Shown here in pieces: positions 25,057 through 35,345 of a DNA stretch of 64,000 nucleotides. The notes under the pieces are model-generated. The model did no database searches. It was not told the origin of the DNA and saw nothing but the letters and a program-made list of their open reading frames with translations. The stretch comes from Prorocentrum cordatum (Eukaryota; Sar; Dinophyceae; Prorocentrales; Prorocentraceae). The DNA lies in contig CAUYUJ010019874.1 of NCBI GenBank assembly GCA_963575745.1, positions 64,001 to 128,000 of the forward strand. Direction: 5' to 3'. The stretch's first letter is position 1. Every line of letters starts with the position of its first letter. Position numbers and translations under genes: made by a program.

Positions 25057-25888
25057 GAACGTCGTCCTCACCACCAGACCCCGCATTTTCTTCGGCGAGC
25101 CGCGGCGGCACACCGCAGGGTGGGGCTCAGGCCGCCGCGGGCGCGCCGCCCGTAGCCGGGCCCTCGGGCGCGCCGCTGCCCTGACGGGAGAAGGCGAGAA
25201 GGGAAAAGGGGGAACGAACGAGGGACGGAGGGAGAGAGGGAGGGGGCGAAGAAAGAGGGAGGGAGGGAGAAAGGAGCGAGGGATGGAGGAGGTTGCCACT
25301 GGCGTTTCTGGCGCCCGTGGAGGTCGGCGGGAGGAGGAGGAGGAGGAGGAGGTGGAGGAGGAGGGGGAGGAGGAGTGGGAGGAGGAGGAGGAGGAGGACG
25401 AGGAGGAGGAGGAGGGGAAGGAGGTGGAGGAGATGGAGGAAGAGGAGGAAGAGGTGGAGGAGGAGGAGGAGGAGGAGGAAGAGTAGGAGGAGGAGGGAGG
25501 GAGGGAGGGAGGGAGGGAGGGAGGAGGAGGAGGAGGAGGAGGAGACAGGCGGGGAGGGGAGGAAGGAGGGAGGAGGGAGGGCGGAGGACATCCACGGCCA
25601 AGGACCCATCACAAGGGGCGAAAAACGTTATGAAGAAGCCCAAGACCTTTGCCACCACGAACCAGAAAATACGCTGCGAGGCATTCAAACAGTAATAGTC
25701 CACCCGCCCACGACGAGAAGCTCCGAAAGCACGATCGCGGAGGACAGCTGCCCCATGCTTCTGTTGTACCAGGAAGCCACGTACAGCGCAGACAACGCCA
25801 GGAGGCCACACACAACACAATCCGCGCAAGAGCAAGCCACATACTCACGCAAAAGAAAGGCCTGAGCCTTCGAGGCCCCTAGACATGA
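25057..25888. repeat. GC-rich spacer, (GGA)n and (GGGA)n tracts
   Basis: A GC-rich spacer to 25320, then (GGA)n to about 25490, (GGGA)n to about 25525 and GGA again to about 25550. The remaining 25560-25888 is mixed sequence with no recognised domain. Confidence 0.8.
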
Positions 25889-26707
25889 AGAGGAACCAAA
25901 TTATGTTGAGTGTCAGCGGCATGCCGACGCCAAGCGAACAGAAAGCCCTCGCCAGGATCGGGCGGCAGCCCCAGCGGCTCCCGACGAAGACGAACTGGAG
26001 CAGCACGAGCCTCGGCCTCGAGCCCGCTAGCTTGACTCCAGAACCATCCAGGATGTAACCACTCGCACGCGATGTGCCTCTGGAGCTCCACCACATGGCA
26101 CTCGCGCCCCGCTACGCAATGACGACTCCGCGGGCACGCCATCCGCCCGCCCTCTCTGCCGCCTGGCGCGGCGCCTGGCGCTGCGCTGGATGTGTTTGAA
26201 CAGCGGGAGCGGGGCGTCCGCCAGCGTGGTAGCATGGACCGTGAAGCAGTGCGAGGCCGTGCTGCGCCGAGCGGTCTCGACAACGCCGCACTCCTTGCCA
26301 CTCAGCCTCGCCGCCAAGACAGGAGCAACCAGCGCCAGTCGAGCTGCCAGCTCGGGATCGTCGCCCAGGGCGAACCTGCACGGTTTCCCCCGGGGCCGTA
26401 GGCGACCCGAGGAGGAGGAGGAGGAGGAGGAGGAGGAGGAGGGGGAGGAGGCGGACGGGTCGCCAAAGCCCTTCGGAGAAACTCTCCAGGCGACCCTCAG
26501 CACGACCAGCTGCTCCCCCAACTCGCTGATCCTCTCCGCGCCGAGCGCGAGCCGCTCCTCCAGGCTGTGCACCGCCGCCTCGGCGGAGGCCTCCGCCCGC
26601 TGGCCCGCCGCAGTGCGCTCAGAACGAGAGCGTCTCCCTCGGCCTTCACCTGGACCGCCTGGTGGCGATCCAGCCCCGCGCCACTCGGCAGCTCCAGCGC
26701 AGCGCAC
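25889..26707 (-). CDS. Possible coding exon(s), unrecognised protein
   Basis: The minus strand from 26707 stays open to 26027 and reads a mixed, non-repetitive peptide: a predicted coiled-coil-like stretch (AVHSLEERLALGAERISELG), a serine run from a (GGA)n tract at 26409-26450, then DPELAARLALVAPVLAARLS and a basic tail. A second minus frame below it (25889-26040) reads a hydrophobic segment (LVLLQFVFVG). The composition looks like GC3-rich dinoflagellate coding sequence interrupted by a microsatellite. No family is recognised, exon limits are unknown and chance is not excluded. Confidence 0.3.
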
Positions 26708-27020
26708 CGCCTAAAGCTCCGGAACCGAAGGAGCATGCCCTGCCGGCTTGAGCAGAGGGGGTTCGCCCGCTGTGGGCGGCTTGAGCCCGAATGGCTTCGG
26801 AGGGAGGAGGGAAGAGGGAGGAGGGAGGAGGGAGGAGGGAAGAGGGAGGAGGGAAGAGTGAGGGAGGAGGGAGGGAGGGAAGAGAGGGAGGACGAGGGGG
26901 AGGAGGACGAGAGAGAGGGTGGTCGTGTGGGCCCTCTCGGGGCCATCTTGGGGCCGCCTTGGAGTCCTCCTGGAGAGTATCTAAGCACCCTGGGCTAGTC
27001 CTTGGGGGCATCTAGGGCTG
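26708..27020. repeat. GGAGGGA repeats and GGCCCTCTTGGGG minisatellite remnant
   Basis: Degenerate GGAGGGAAGA units (about 26800-26920), then TCTCGGGGCCATCTTGGGGC units (26930-27010), again the element G minisatellite in inverse orientation next to a purine tract. Confidence 0.7.
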
Positions 27021-27254
27021 TCGTGCGCGCTTGAAAGGCTGAGAAGGCGAGAATCCTACCAATATAGAAAGTGAAAAACAGGAATAAACATTCGACGCGA
27101 GGATCCCAAGATGTGCATCACATTTTCTAACAGCGTCCTCTTTGGATACCCGAGCGGGTAATCAGATCGCGAGTAAGACTGAACGTGTGCAAGTCCGAAT
27201 GTGAACGCTCCTCTCTACTTCGCACAGCAGCCATGTGCTGCCTTCTCTCTGCCG
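27021..27254. other. Unassigned
   Basis: Mixed sequence, no feature recognised. Confidence 0.3.
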
Positions 27255-27605
27255 CCGTACGCTATCCCCTGGCGGGCCCCCTTGGGGTGACCAAGTGCTG
27301 TGCCTCCTGCATCGCGGACCATGCGACTCTCAAGAGGGAGGAGCCCCGAATCCCTAGCAAGCGCCTCGCTCTAGACATCCCCACAATCTGGGCGCGAGCG
27401 GGCAAGTTCCATACCGCCCCCTGCTGGCTCCCCTTGGGGTGCCCAAGTGCTATGCCTGCTGTATCGCAGTTATCAGGAGGCTCTCAAAAGAGACAGGTCA
27501 GAGACTCCATACGAACGCCTCGCTCGAGACGGCCCATATCTGGGCGCGAACGAGCAAGTATCATACCCCCTGGCGGTTCCACCTTGGAGTTCCCGCAGTG
27601 ATCAT
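27255..27605. repeat. ~155-bp tandem repeat, about 2.3 copies
   Basis: CCCCTGGCGGG, CTTGGGGTGACCAAGTGCT, CTCAAGAGGGAG, CGCCTCGCTCTAGAC and TCTGGGCGCGAGCGGGCAAG recur in that order, with the CTTGGGG landmark at 27281, 27433 and (diverged) 27593, giving periods of 152 and about 160. Confidence 0.85.
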
Positions 27606-27910
27606 GGGCGAGTCGGAGTATAAGGAGCGAGTATGAGTGGGTTTGAGTGTGATTAATAAAAGTGTGGATATGACTGAATGTGAATATGACGATGAAGGAG
27701 TCTGAATATGAAGACGCATCAGTGTTACTGATCAGAGTGTGAGTGGACTGTTCGTACGAGTCTGAGCATGACTACGCTGAGCATGCGTGGACGTTGGTGT
27801 GATCTGATCATGAGTGAGTATGCATGTGAGAGGGTATGGGTACCAGTGGATCTGAGTGTGTGGCCTGAGTATGAGTACTCTCTGAGTGTGAGTGAGGCGG
27901 GAGAAGGTGA
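27606..27910. repeat. Degenerate GAGTGTGAGTATGA repeat
   Basis: Irregular TGAGTA/TGTGAG/TGAATA units, a diverged 6-bp repeat. Confidence 0.7.
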
Positions 27911-28186
27911 GGAGGCGGAGGCGTCACAGTAAAAGCAAGAACGATACCATACGATGTGCTTCCACAGTAAAGAAGCAGACAAGCCAACAAAACAACAAAG
28001 CGAACAAAAACGTTTTGAAGACCGCGGTCTCTTGGCACTGTCCTGCTGGGCACCCAAGATGGCCCAGGAGACCCTCGAGAGAGCCTCTTCGGGCCCCCCC
28101 CGAGATCCGACGTTGCGAGAAAAATGTCAACGTCGCACAAAAAACACAACAGGAGCTCCAGACTCCATCTTCCTGCCGCATGTTTC
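27911..28186. other. Unassigned
   Basis: Mixed sequence, no feature recognised. Confidence 0.3.
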
Positions 28187-28332
28187 AGGGGCAACGATAG
28201 GGGAGGGGGCTGGCATAGGGGAGGAGGGGAGAACATCGATCTGGAATCGGTCGTTCATCGCCGATCAATGGGCGATTGGAGGCCGATGCATCCCCCCCTA
28301 GGCCTACCCCCCCCTCTCCTACCGTTGCCCCT
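28187..28332. mobile_element. MITE-B copy 2 (146 bp)
   Basis: Left AGGGGCAACGATAGGGGAGG, right end ACCGTTGCCCCT. The interior shares ATCGCCGATCA, GGGCGATTGG and CGATGCATCCCCCC with copy 1. About 58 bp shorter internally. Confidence 0.8.
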
Positions 28333-28945
28333 GGCTCGGGCTTCGGTTTTCAGGCCATAACTCGGGCCTTGGGTGGCCGTTTCGGCTAATCCGGGCACCC
28401 CTGGAACGCCGTCGGCGAGGCGAAACTGCTGGAACGCACGCACCCCGAGGCTGGAAAACCGCCGAGGACCCACGAAAAAGCGAGAGAACCTCCAACCTCG
28501 AACCCGAGCCGTGCCCCCCGGAGCCTATCCCCCCCCCTCTAACGTTCCACCCACCGTTGCCCCTGCATGCTTCGGGCCGGCTCGATCTGCGACGGCTCCG
28601 GGAGCCCGAGGCCGGGCGAGGATGCCCGGCGCGAAGGCACGGGGCTGGCGCCTGGATCTCGGGGCCTCTGGAGGGGGGGGGGCACCCTGGGCGTGCCGGG
28701 ATGCGAGGCGGGGATCGACTACAGAATCGACTTGCCACAAATATTGACTTGCCACAAATGTGACTTTCACCCCGAATCTAGCAACGAGTGCGCCGAACGT
28801 TCGCAGATGCACCAAAGTTCCACGCATCTTCCACGGACTCGACACGAAAAATCAACTGTGGGGGTTTCTCAATTCTGCAGCCCTCATTCGAGGGATGCAG
28901 GGCGGGGATCCATCCACGTCCACCGCCCGCGGAGCCGACGTCCTG
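28333..28945. other. GC-rich sequence with a MITE-B end fragment
   Basis: A MITE-B-like right end (TATCCCCCCCC ... CACCGTTGCCCCTGC) lies at about 28527-28564. Elsewhere GC-rich with AT-rich direct repeats (CTTGCCACAAATATTGA near 28732). No gene recognised. Confidence 0.4.
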
Positions 28946-29112
28946 GGGACCCTGGGGTGCTGTGCGTCGCCCAGACCCCCCTTGCGTTGCGAGAGCATCC
29001 CTGCGGGCCCTCACCAGGGCCTCGAGACCGTCAGAACACGGCTCGGGATGAAACACCCGTCCCGGGGAAGGGGTCTGGGGGTCGACGTAGTGAAAAAAAA
29101 CGCTCCGTCGGT
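28946..29112 (-). repeat. Short dispersed element S copy, minus orientation
   Basis: Reads GGGCCCTCACCAGGGCCTCG, GAGACCGTCAG, GCTCGGGATGAAACACC and GTCCCGGGGAAGGGG, the reverse complement of the S core. Confidence 0.7.
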
Positions 29113-29149
29113 TCCAGGGCGGTGATACGGAGATATGTAGGCCCCTCGG

Positions 29150-29163
29150 GGCCTACATATATA

Positions 29164-29229
<66 letters not shown>

Positions 29230-29256
29230 CACATACACATATACATATACATATAT

Positions 29257-29310
<54 letters not shown>

Positions 29311-29350
29311 GTATACATATACATATGCATATACAGATACATATACATAG

Positions 29351-29403
<53 letters not shown>

Positions 29404-29654
29404 TACAAATATATATACATATACATATACATATATTTATAATATACATATACATATACATAGACATAGACATAGACATAGACATAGACATAGACATAGA
29501 CATAGACATATACATATACATATACGAATACATATACATATACATATACATATATATAGACATATACATATACATATACGTATACATATACGTGTACATA
29601 TACATATACATATACATACACACACATACATACATACATACATACATACATACA

Positions 29655-29687
<33 letters not shown>

Positions 29688-29748
29688 GTGTATATACGTA
29701 TATATATATGTATATATATATATAAATATATGTGTGTGTGTGTCCACA
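29150..29748. repeat. (TA)n, (ACATAT)n, (CATA)n and (TG)n tracts
   Basis: (TA)n at 29157-29225, ACATAT/ACATAG hexamers to about 29615, (CATA)n to about 29685, then TA-rich and a short (TG)n. Tyr/Ile/Val/Cys repeat ORFs are artefacts. Confidence 0.97.
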
Positions 29749-29749
29749 T

Positions 29750-30361
29750 CCACCGCCCGTGGGGGTCCGGGAAGATCGACCTTCCAGGCGGCGGTCATGT
29801 ATAGATCCCCGCCTCGAACAAGAGCCTGTTGTCTCTGGACCGCGTCCAAGTACCCGTCGCACGTCGACGGCGTCGCGCTTTTGCAGCGGATCACCCCGAA
29901 CACCTCGCGGTCGTCCGCGCGCTCCGCGCAGGCGCGCAGCACGGCGGCGGCGGCCAGGGACGCGTCCCCGCCGTGGTGCGCGACGGCGAGGTCGCACAGC
30001 CAAACTCGGCGGCGCGCAGGGCGGGGCGCAGATGGGCGCCCTTGTACTGTGCGCTGACGTTTGGACACGGGCATACTCGGCGGCGAAAGAGGGTGTGGAA
30101 GTGAGAAGGGGGAGGCCTTCTCAGACGGCGGCCGGACCTCTCAGAAGCCCTCGCGTCTTCTGAGAAGTTTGTGGTGTCTTCAGGGAAGACTTTGGACGCT
30201 TCTCAGAAGGCCCGGGAGCTTCGGAACTTTCTGAAAAGGCCTTTTCCTTCTCACTTCCCCCCTGGGCTCGCCGTCGACATACACTGCACGAGCTCCACTT
30301 GCGTTCCACTTCCGTTCCGCTTCAGCTCCGCCTCCGTTCGAATGCGCTCGATTCCTTCCAT
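29750..30361 (-). pseudogene. Candidate host coding sequence split by MITE-A
   Basis: The minus strand from 30076 down to about 29755 reads a non-repetitive, GC3-rich peptide (RVWLCDLAVAHHGGDASLAA, then REVFGVIRCKSATPSTCDGY and [13 protein letters not shown]). MITE-A (30077-30277) lies immediately upstream with a CATAC target duplication. Without the element and one duplication, the frame extends upstream through VELVQCMPVSK to a possible ATG at 30361 (MEGIERIRTEAELKR). The insertion adds 206 bp and so shifts the frame. The downstream end meets microsatellite, where an exon end is likely. Function unknown. Confidence 0.4.
30077..30277. mobile_element. MITE-A copy 4 (201 bp, 5-bp TSD CATAC)
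   Basis: Left end TCGGCGGCGAAAG, right end CCCCTGGGCTCGCCGTCGA. CATAC stands at 30072-30076 and 30278-30282. The interior is in the opposite orientation to copies 1-3, with the same CTTCTCAGAAGG motifs. The best-defined insertion of the family. Confidence 0.9.
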
Positions 30362-30479
30362 GGGATAAGAGTGAGGGTGTGGCGGGGTCGTCGGCAGTCT
30401 GCGAGGCTCTGAAGAAGCCCGCCGCAGGCGCAGATTTCCGATAAATTATATAACGAGCCGCCGAGAGCGCCGATTCTTT
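30283..30479. other. Upstream part of the candidate coding sequence and flank
   Basis: 30283-30361 belongs to the frame described for 29750-30361. The remainder shows nothing recognisable. Confidence 0.35.
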
Positions 30480-30767
30480 TGTCAAAGCATGTTAAAGCAA
30501 TGTGCGTGGGTCGCGGGTGGGTCGTGGGTGGGTCGCGGGTGGGTCGCTGGGTGGGTTGCGGGGTGGGTCGCGGGGTGGGTTGCGGGGTGGGTCGCGGGCG
30601 GGTCGTGGGGGGGTCGCGGACGAGGACGACGACACCAACGCAACGACAACAACAACAACAACAACAACAACAATAATAACAACAACCACAACCACAACCA
30701 CAACCACAACCACAACCACAACCACAACGACCACAACCACAACAACAACAACAACAACAACAACAGC

Positions 30768-30803
<36 letters not shown>

Positions 30804-30810
30804 TACTAGC
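30480..30810. repeat. GGGTCGCGGGTG minisatellite and (AAC)n/(AACCAC)n
   Basis: 12-bp GGGTCGCGGGTG-like units to about 30620, then AAC and AACCAC units to about 30805. Confidence 0.93.
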
Positions 30811-31529
30811 ACGTGGGGACACACCGTTCTCACCAGTGCCAGGGTTTTCATAGGAGGCGGGCAATACCCCCACTTTGTGGGGGGGCCGGTTCAAGCTCTA
30901 CCAAATTTCCAAACGACTCTTCGCCACCACCCACACCCAGCTTCCCGCCCTATGACGTTCGGACACTTCACTTCGTGGCATGCGGACGACCGTGGCTACT
31001 ATTCAGGGCCCCGCGGCCGACGACGACGGCGTGCGCGCGCGAAGAAAAAACGAATGTGTCCCGCATGGTATTATTTGACAGGGATGATGGCCCTGGCAGG
31101 TGCGCAACCGTTGTTGCAGAAGTTCGAAAAAGTTGCTCGCAAAAGCCCGTTTGACAGAAATGATTAAAAAGTGTTGGGTTTCCTACGAATCCGCAAGAGC
31201 GCGCGGGATGAAATTTTGACAATTTTTTTTGAAAAACCATTGTTTTTTATGTTTTTATGTTAAAATCGCTACGAAAACTAAGGTTTTGGAAGGATTTCGT
31301 CTTGCGCGCGCGAATGTCCACTTTACCTTATTTTTTGCAAGGGATTCTTGAAGTTTGGTTATGTTAGAACAAGAAATGTCCACTTTAGCTTATTTTTTGC
31401 AAGGGAAAACCGATCGTAACAACACAACCGGATCCGGACTCCCCCGTTTTGCCTGAGACTTCCTCACGAAAATGATGAAAATGAGGCTGCGGCCTAGGCG
31501 CGGCGGGGGGGTCGTGCACCAGGGGTCCC
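30811..31529. other. AT-rich spacer with a short direct repeat
   Basis: AATGTCCACTTTA.CTTATTTTTTGCAAGGGA (one variable base) occurs at about 31313 and 31375, separated by unrelated sequence. No gene recognised. Confidence 0.5.
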
Positions 31530-32429
31530 AACAATAATTATTCTTAAGAAGAAATAATGTTCAACAACAACAACATAAACAACAACAACAACAACAAACA
31601 AACAAACAAACAAACAAACAAACAAACAAACAAACAACAACAACAACAATAGCAGCAGCCGCAGCAGCAGCAGCAACGACAACGACGACAACAACAACAA
31701 CAACCACAACCACAACCACAACCACAACCACAACCACAACAACAACAATCAGTTTAAGATTGCTCGCTCTGATCTGCTCACGTACCATTGAACACGTATA
31801 TCCCAAGCCCTCAGTACCTGCCCTCGTCGTCTTCGATCGTACCCCCTTGGGGGTGAATCTCCCTTACCTGCCACGTGCATTTAGTGCAGCCCCTAAAGCA
31901 AGGGAAGATAAGACGTGTGGAAGGGGGAGGGAGAAGAATGGAGCACGAGAGAAATTAGCAGGAGGGGGGCAACGAGCAGAAAACAAATGGTAGAACCTGA
32001 CAGGCAGATAGGGTGGGCAGACCCATAGCCGGCAGGTCGGGAAGGCGGGCCCAGGCGAGCAGGCGGGTTGCTGAAGGTTGAGTCCTGCATGAATCGCTAG
32101 GAAGTCTCGAGCGATAGCGCGATTCCCAAGTAAATCGTGAGAAAAGCCAAAGCGAGAGCATGATTCCTGAACACCGAGGGCGCATCGTCTGAATAGATTG
32201 CAAGGAATTCCTTCGCGAGAACACGATTCGTATACACTTCGTGAGGAAATCCCGCGCGAGAGCGCGATCCGGGAAAAAAATGTGAGGAAGTATCAGGCGG
32301 GAGCCGCTGTTGTTTTCAACCGGGGACCAACAACCCAGTTTGAGCCCAGTGACTTTCCCTTCTAAAAACTAGGTGCGAGCCCCAGGGGAAGCATTTCAAT
32401 TGAAAAATAAAATGGTCACCAGAAGCGGG
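31530..32429 (+). repeat. Modular array unit 1 (type II)
   Basis: Head AACAATAATTATTCTT, then (AAC)n with an (AAAC)n patch to about 31750, then AAGATTGCTCGCTCTGATC, ACACGTATATCCCAAGCCC, CTTCGATCG and TACCCCCTTGGGGGTGA. The body starts ACCTGCCACGTGCATTTAGT, followed by ~40-bp degenerate repeats (CGATAGCGCGATTCC, GCGAGAGCGCGATCC) and the tail GGTGCGAGCCCCAGG. No gene-like ORF. Confidence 0.85.
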
Positions 32430-33898
32430 ATCAACAATAATTTGTTCTTCAATAATGAGACTCAACAACAGCAACAACAACAACAATAACAACAACAACA
32501 TTAACAATAATAAGTTAAGACCGTTCGCCCGTAGATGCTCGAGTGTCCAATAACGCGTATTTCCCAAACCCTCGATACCCGCCCTCTTCGTCTTCGATCG
32601 AACCCCTTTTGGGGGGTATACCTTTCTTCCCTGCAGGCCGGGCCCCGGCAAGCGGCGGGGCGGCCGCGGACCGTCGGCCTGGCCAGCGGCAGCGCTGATC
32701 GGCGGGGCGGCCGCGGACCGTCGACCCGACCCCAAGAGGGACGGACAGGGGACCGACCACGACGACGACGACGACGACGACGACGTCGAAGACGACGGCG
32801 ACGACGACGACGACGGCGACGACGTGCGAAAGCGAGAGCGAGAGAGAACGACAGCAGGGCCACGAAGGGCACGAAGTAGGCCACGAAGGGCGACAGCGGG
32901 GACATGAAGGGAATGCGTATGTGGCCACGAAGAACGCGAACGAGCGGGGGCCACGAAGTGCAGATAATGCGGGGCCACAGAAGGCAACTATGGGGTCACT
33001 GAAAATAGCAACTGGGCCACGTAGGACAGTGAGGGGGACACAAATGGCCACAGCGGGGCCACGAAGGGCATGCATATGGGGCCACAACGGGCGCGACTCC
33101 TGGGTGCCTGGGTGTCGGGAGCGCGGCGCTTGGGCACATTGCAGGAAATTAGAACGCAAGGCTACATCCCCAGGCCGAAAGTTTTTTCCTCTTGGACTAA
33201 AATATGAGAACATCAATGGATCCAGTTGGATCCCTTTTCGGGTGTGGGAGAGTTTCGTGGATCCTATTTCTGTGCTGCGCGGATCCAATTTCCTGTGTGT
33301 GAAAAACGATGGATCCATCTATTTTCCGGGAATAAATATATAATAATAGTTAACATCCGGGACCGAGGGGAAATGGGATCCGCGGAGCACCGCAAGTGAA
33401 GCATCATGCTGTCCACGGGGCCGTGGATCTGCATACCAATGCTATGATTCTACGGGGGAGGGGGGTCTTCCCAGGATGAAGAGGGGAAGGATGAGGGACA
33501 AGGCAAAATGAGGTGGGAGGAGAACAAAGGGGATCGGCGCGTCGCTTCCGACATGTGGGGCTCAAGACGAAAACCTTTCGGCCTGCGCAAGTCTTCTTCA
33601 GTAAGTTGCATGCAAGTCTCCAGCGAGAGCGCGACTCCAGAGCGCCGGGAGAGCGATTCCTGAATACATTGCAAGGAAATCCCAAGCGAGAGCGCGATTC
33701 CTGAGTTAAATGCGAGGAAGTCTCGGCGGGAGCGGGGGTCCTGGCTAAATTGTAAGGAAGTCTTAACTGGGAGTCGTTGTTGTTGTAACCCAAGGGCCAG
33801 GGGCCCAGTTTGAGCATCAAGACTTTCCCTGTCAAAAAACAGGGTGCGAGCGTCGAGGGGCACACTTTGATTGAGAAAAACAGTATGCACCGGTGGGG
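32430..33898 (+). repeat. Modular array unit 2 (type I)
   Basis: Head ATCAACAATAATTTGTTC and a short (AAC)n; conserved 3' box with CCAAACCCTCGATACCCGCC. The type I body has two GGCGGGGCGGCCGCGGACCG repeats, (CGA)n, GGGCCACGAAGGGC-type repeats, a GTGTCGGGAGCGCGGCG bridge, ~40-bp repeats and a GGTGCGAGCGTCGAGGGGC tail. Interrupted by a TIR element at 33171-33585. Confidence 0.85.
33171..33585. mobile_element. 415-bp TIR element inserted in array unit 2
   Basis: Left end CAGGCCGAAAGTTTTTTCCT, reverse complement of right end CAGGCCGAAAGGTTTTCGTC. The matching unit at 59.7 kb lacks it, running GCAAGGCCATTCTTCAG where this unit has GCAAGGCT and GCAAGTCT on the two sides, an imperfect target duplication. 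The interior has six GGATCC palindromes (33218-33381). No transposase. Confidence 0.8.
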
Positions 33899-33934
33899 GG
33901 ATCAACAATAATTATTCTTCAGAAATGAGAATTC

Positions 33935-33972
<38 letters not shown>

Positions 33973-34160
33973 GAACAACAACAACAACAACAACAACAAC
34001 AGCAGCAGCAACAACAACAACAACAACCACAATTACAACAACCACAACCACAACCACAATCACAACAACAACAATAATAACAACAGCAACAACAACAACA
34101 ATAACAACAACAATAACAACAACAACAACAACAACAACCACAACCACAACAACGCCAACG

Positions 34161-34200
<40 letters not shown>

Positions 34201-34400
34201 CGACAACGACGACGACGACGACAACGACAACGACGACGACAAGCACGACGACGACGACGACCACAACAACAGCAACAACCACAACCACAACAACAGCAAC
34301 AACAACAACACAACCACAACAACAGCGTTAAGACTATTCGCTCTTAGCTGCTCACGTGCCATTCAACACTTCTATCCCAAACCATCGATACCCGCCCGCA
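33899..34400 (+). repeat. Modular array head with long (AAC)n, truncated
   Basis: Head ATCAACAATAATTATTCTTC, (AAC)n with CGA and CAG patches to about 34325, then GTTAAGACTATTCGCTC, CCAAACCATCGATACCCGCC. It stops at about 34400 before the TACCCCC palindrome, where GATCG-rich repeat begins. Confidence 0.85.
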
Positions 34401-34600
34401 CCGGACCTTGCGTCGGACTGGCCGCATCGCCACGAAATCCAAAACGAATCGAATCGGCCGCGCCAGACTGTACAACAGCGCCGCGCAAACATCGGGCCGC
34501 ATCGGGTTGAAGGAAAACACCGCAACCGAATCGGATCGGGCCAGGCCAGATCTGCATATCGAACCAAATACCGATCAGACACACGTGTGGACCCCGTTCT
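34401..34600. repeat. GAATCGGATCG-rich degenerate repeat, copy 2
   Basis: Contains ACGAATCGAATCGGCC and ACCGAATCGGATCGGGCC, similar in texture to 20650 and 47005. A plus-strand frame beyond it (34600-34740, ILVWSQLYRQRLDSLRAALA) looks non-repetitive but is too short to call. Confidence 0.55.
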
Positions 34601-34689
34601 CCCGCGCGCCGCCGACAAGCATACTGGTCTGGAGCCAACTCTACAGACAGCGGCTCGACAGCCTCCGAGCGGCCCTCGCCGGGTGCGGC

Positions 34690-34862
34690 TTCCGCAAAGA
34701 AGAAAGAGCGGCACAGACTTGCCAGCATGAGCGTAAACTTTCGGAGGTCCGCGCGGATTTCTTGGATCGGCGCTGACCCCCCCTCCCTGGCGGACGGAGC
34801 ACGCCAGGGGGGCACCAGCGCCGAACTGAGAAATCCGAGCGGACCTCGGAGAGTTGATATCC
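34690..34862. mobile_element. MITE-E copy 1
   Basis: Inverted arms AACTTTCGGAGGTCCGCGCG...GGATCGGCGCTG and (inverted) AACTCTCCGAGGTCCGCTCG...AGTTCGGCGCTGG bracket CCTCCCTGGCGGACGGAGCA. Full copies occur at 49706 and 50607, with partial copies near 35287, 46700 and 48183. Outer limits are approximate. Confidence 0.8.
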
Positions 34863-34894
34863 CCACGGATCCGACGATTGGATTTGCACAATAC

Positions 34895-35036
34895 GGGGCC
34901 CTGGAAGTCTCGACCCACATCCCAGGACCAGCTTTTCATCCTGAGTCGTTTTTGACGGCCTTGGGGCCCAGCGAAAGCCTCTGGAGGCCGAAAACGGCGA
35001 AAAACCTCCGCGCGAATTTCTTCAACACGTTGGATC
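34895..35036 (+). repeat. Short dispersed element S copy
   Basis: CCCTGGAAGTCTCGACCC, CATCCTGAGTCG, TTGACGGCCTTGGGGCCCAG, TCTGGAGGCCGAAAACGGCG and AATTTCTTCAACACG in family order. Confidence 0.8.
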
Positions 35037-35286
35037 TCTGGACTCGTGCCGTTTTTCTTCGATTCCGTGCTGGCACCGACCCCCTGCGCCGCCCCCGGCT
35101 CGTCGGGCGACGCCTGCTCCAGCGCCGCCAGTCCCTCTGCGCCGGTCTGGGCGAGGAGGCGTCGAAAGCCGTGGGCGCCCAGCTGCGGCGGAGAGCCCAG
35201 GCGCTTCGGAGGGAGATCGGGGCTGCTGGGCGATTTGGGCTCTTTGGCCCCCAGAACTTTGAAGAAAGAAAACTGCCCGAAGATTA
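35037..35286 (-). CDS. Possible coding exon between two repeats
   Basis: The minus strand reads FGQFSFFKVLGAKEPKSPSS, then GSPPQLGAHGFRRLLAQTGA and GLAALEQASPDEPGAAQG, a mixed, non-repetitive peptide in GC-rich sequence. It is bordered by the S element on one side and a MITE-E arm on the other. No domain recognised and no splice sites assigned. The opposite strand is also open, so strand choice rests on composition only. Confidence 0.3.
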
Positions 35287-35345
35287 ACTTTCGGAGATCC
35301 TCGCAGATTTCTTGTGTCGGTGCTGGCGTCCCCTCAGCGGAAGGT
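35287..35345. mobile_element. MITE-E half copy
   Basis: AACTTTCGGAGATCCTCGCA then TTTCTTGTGTCGGTGCTGG matches one MITE-E arm only. No opposite arm follows. Confidence 0.6.
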
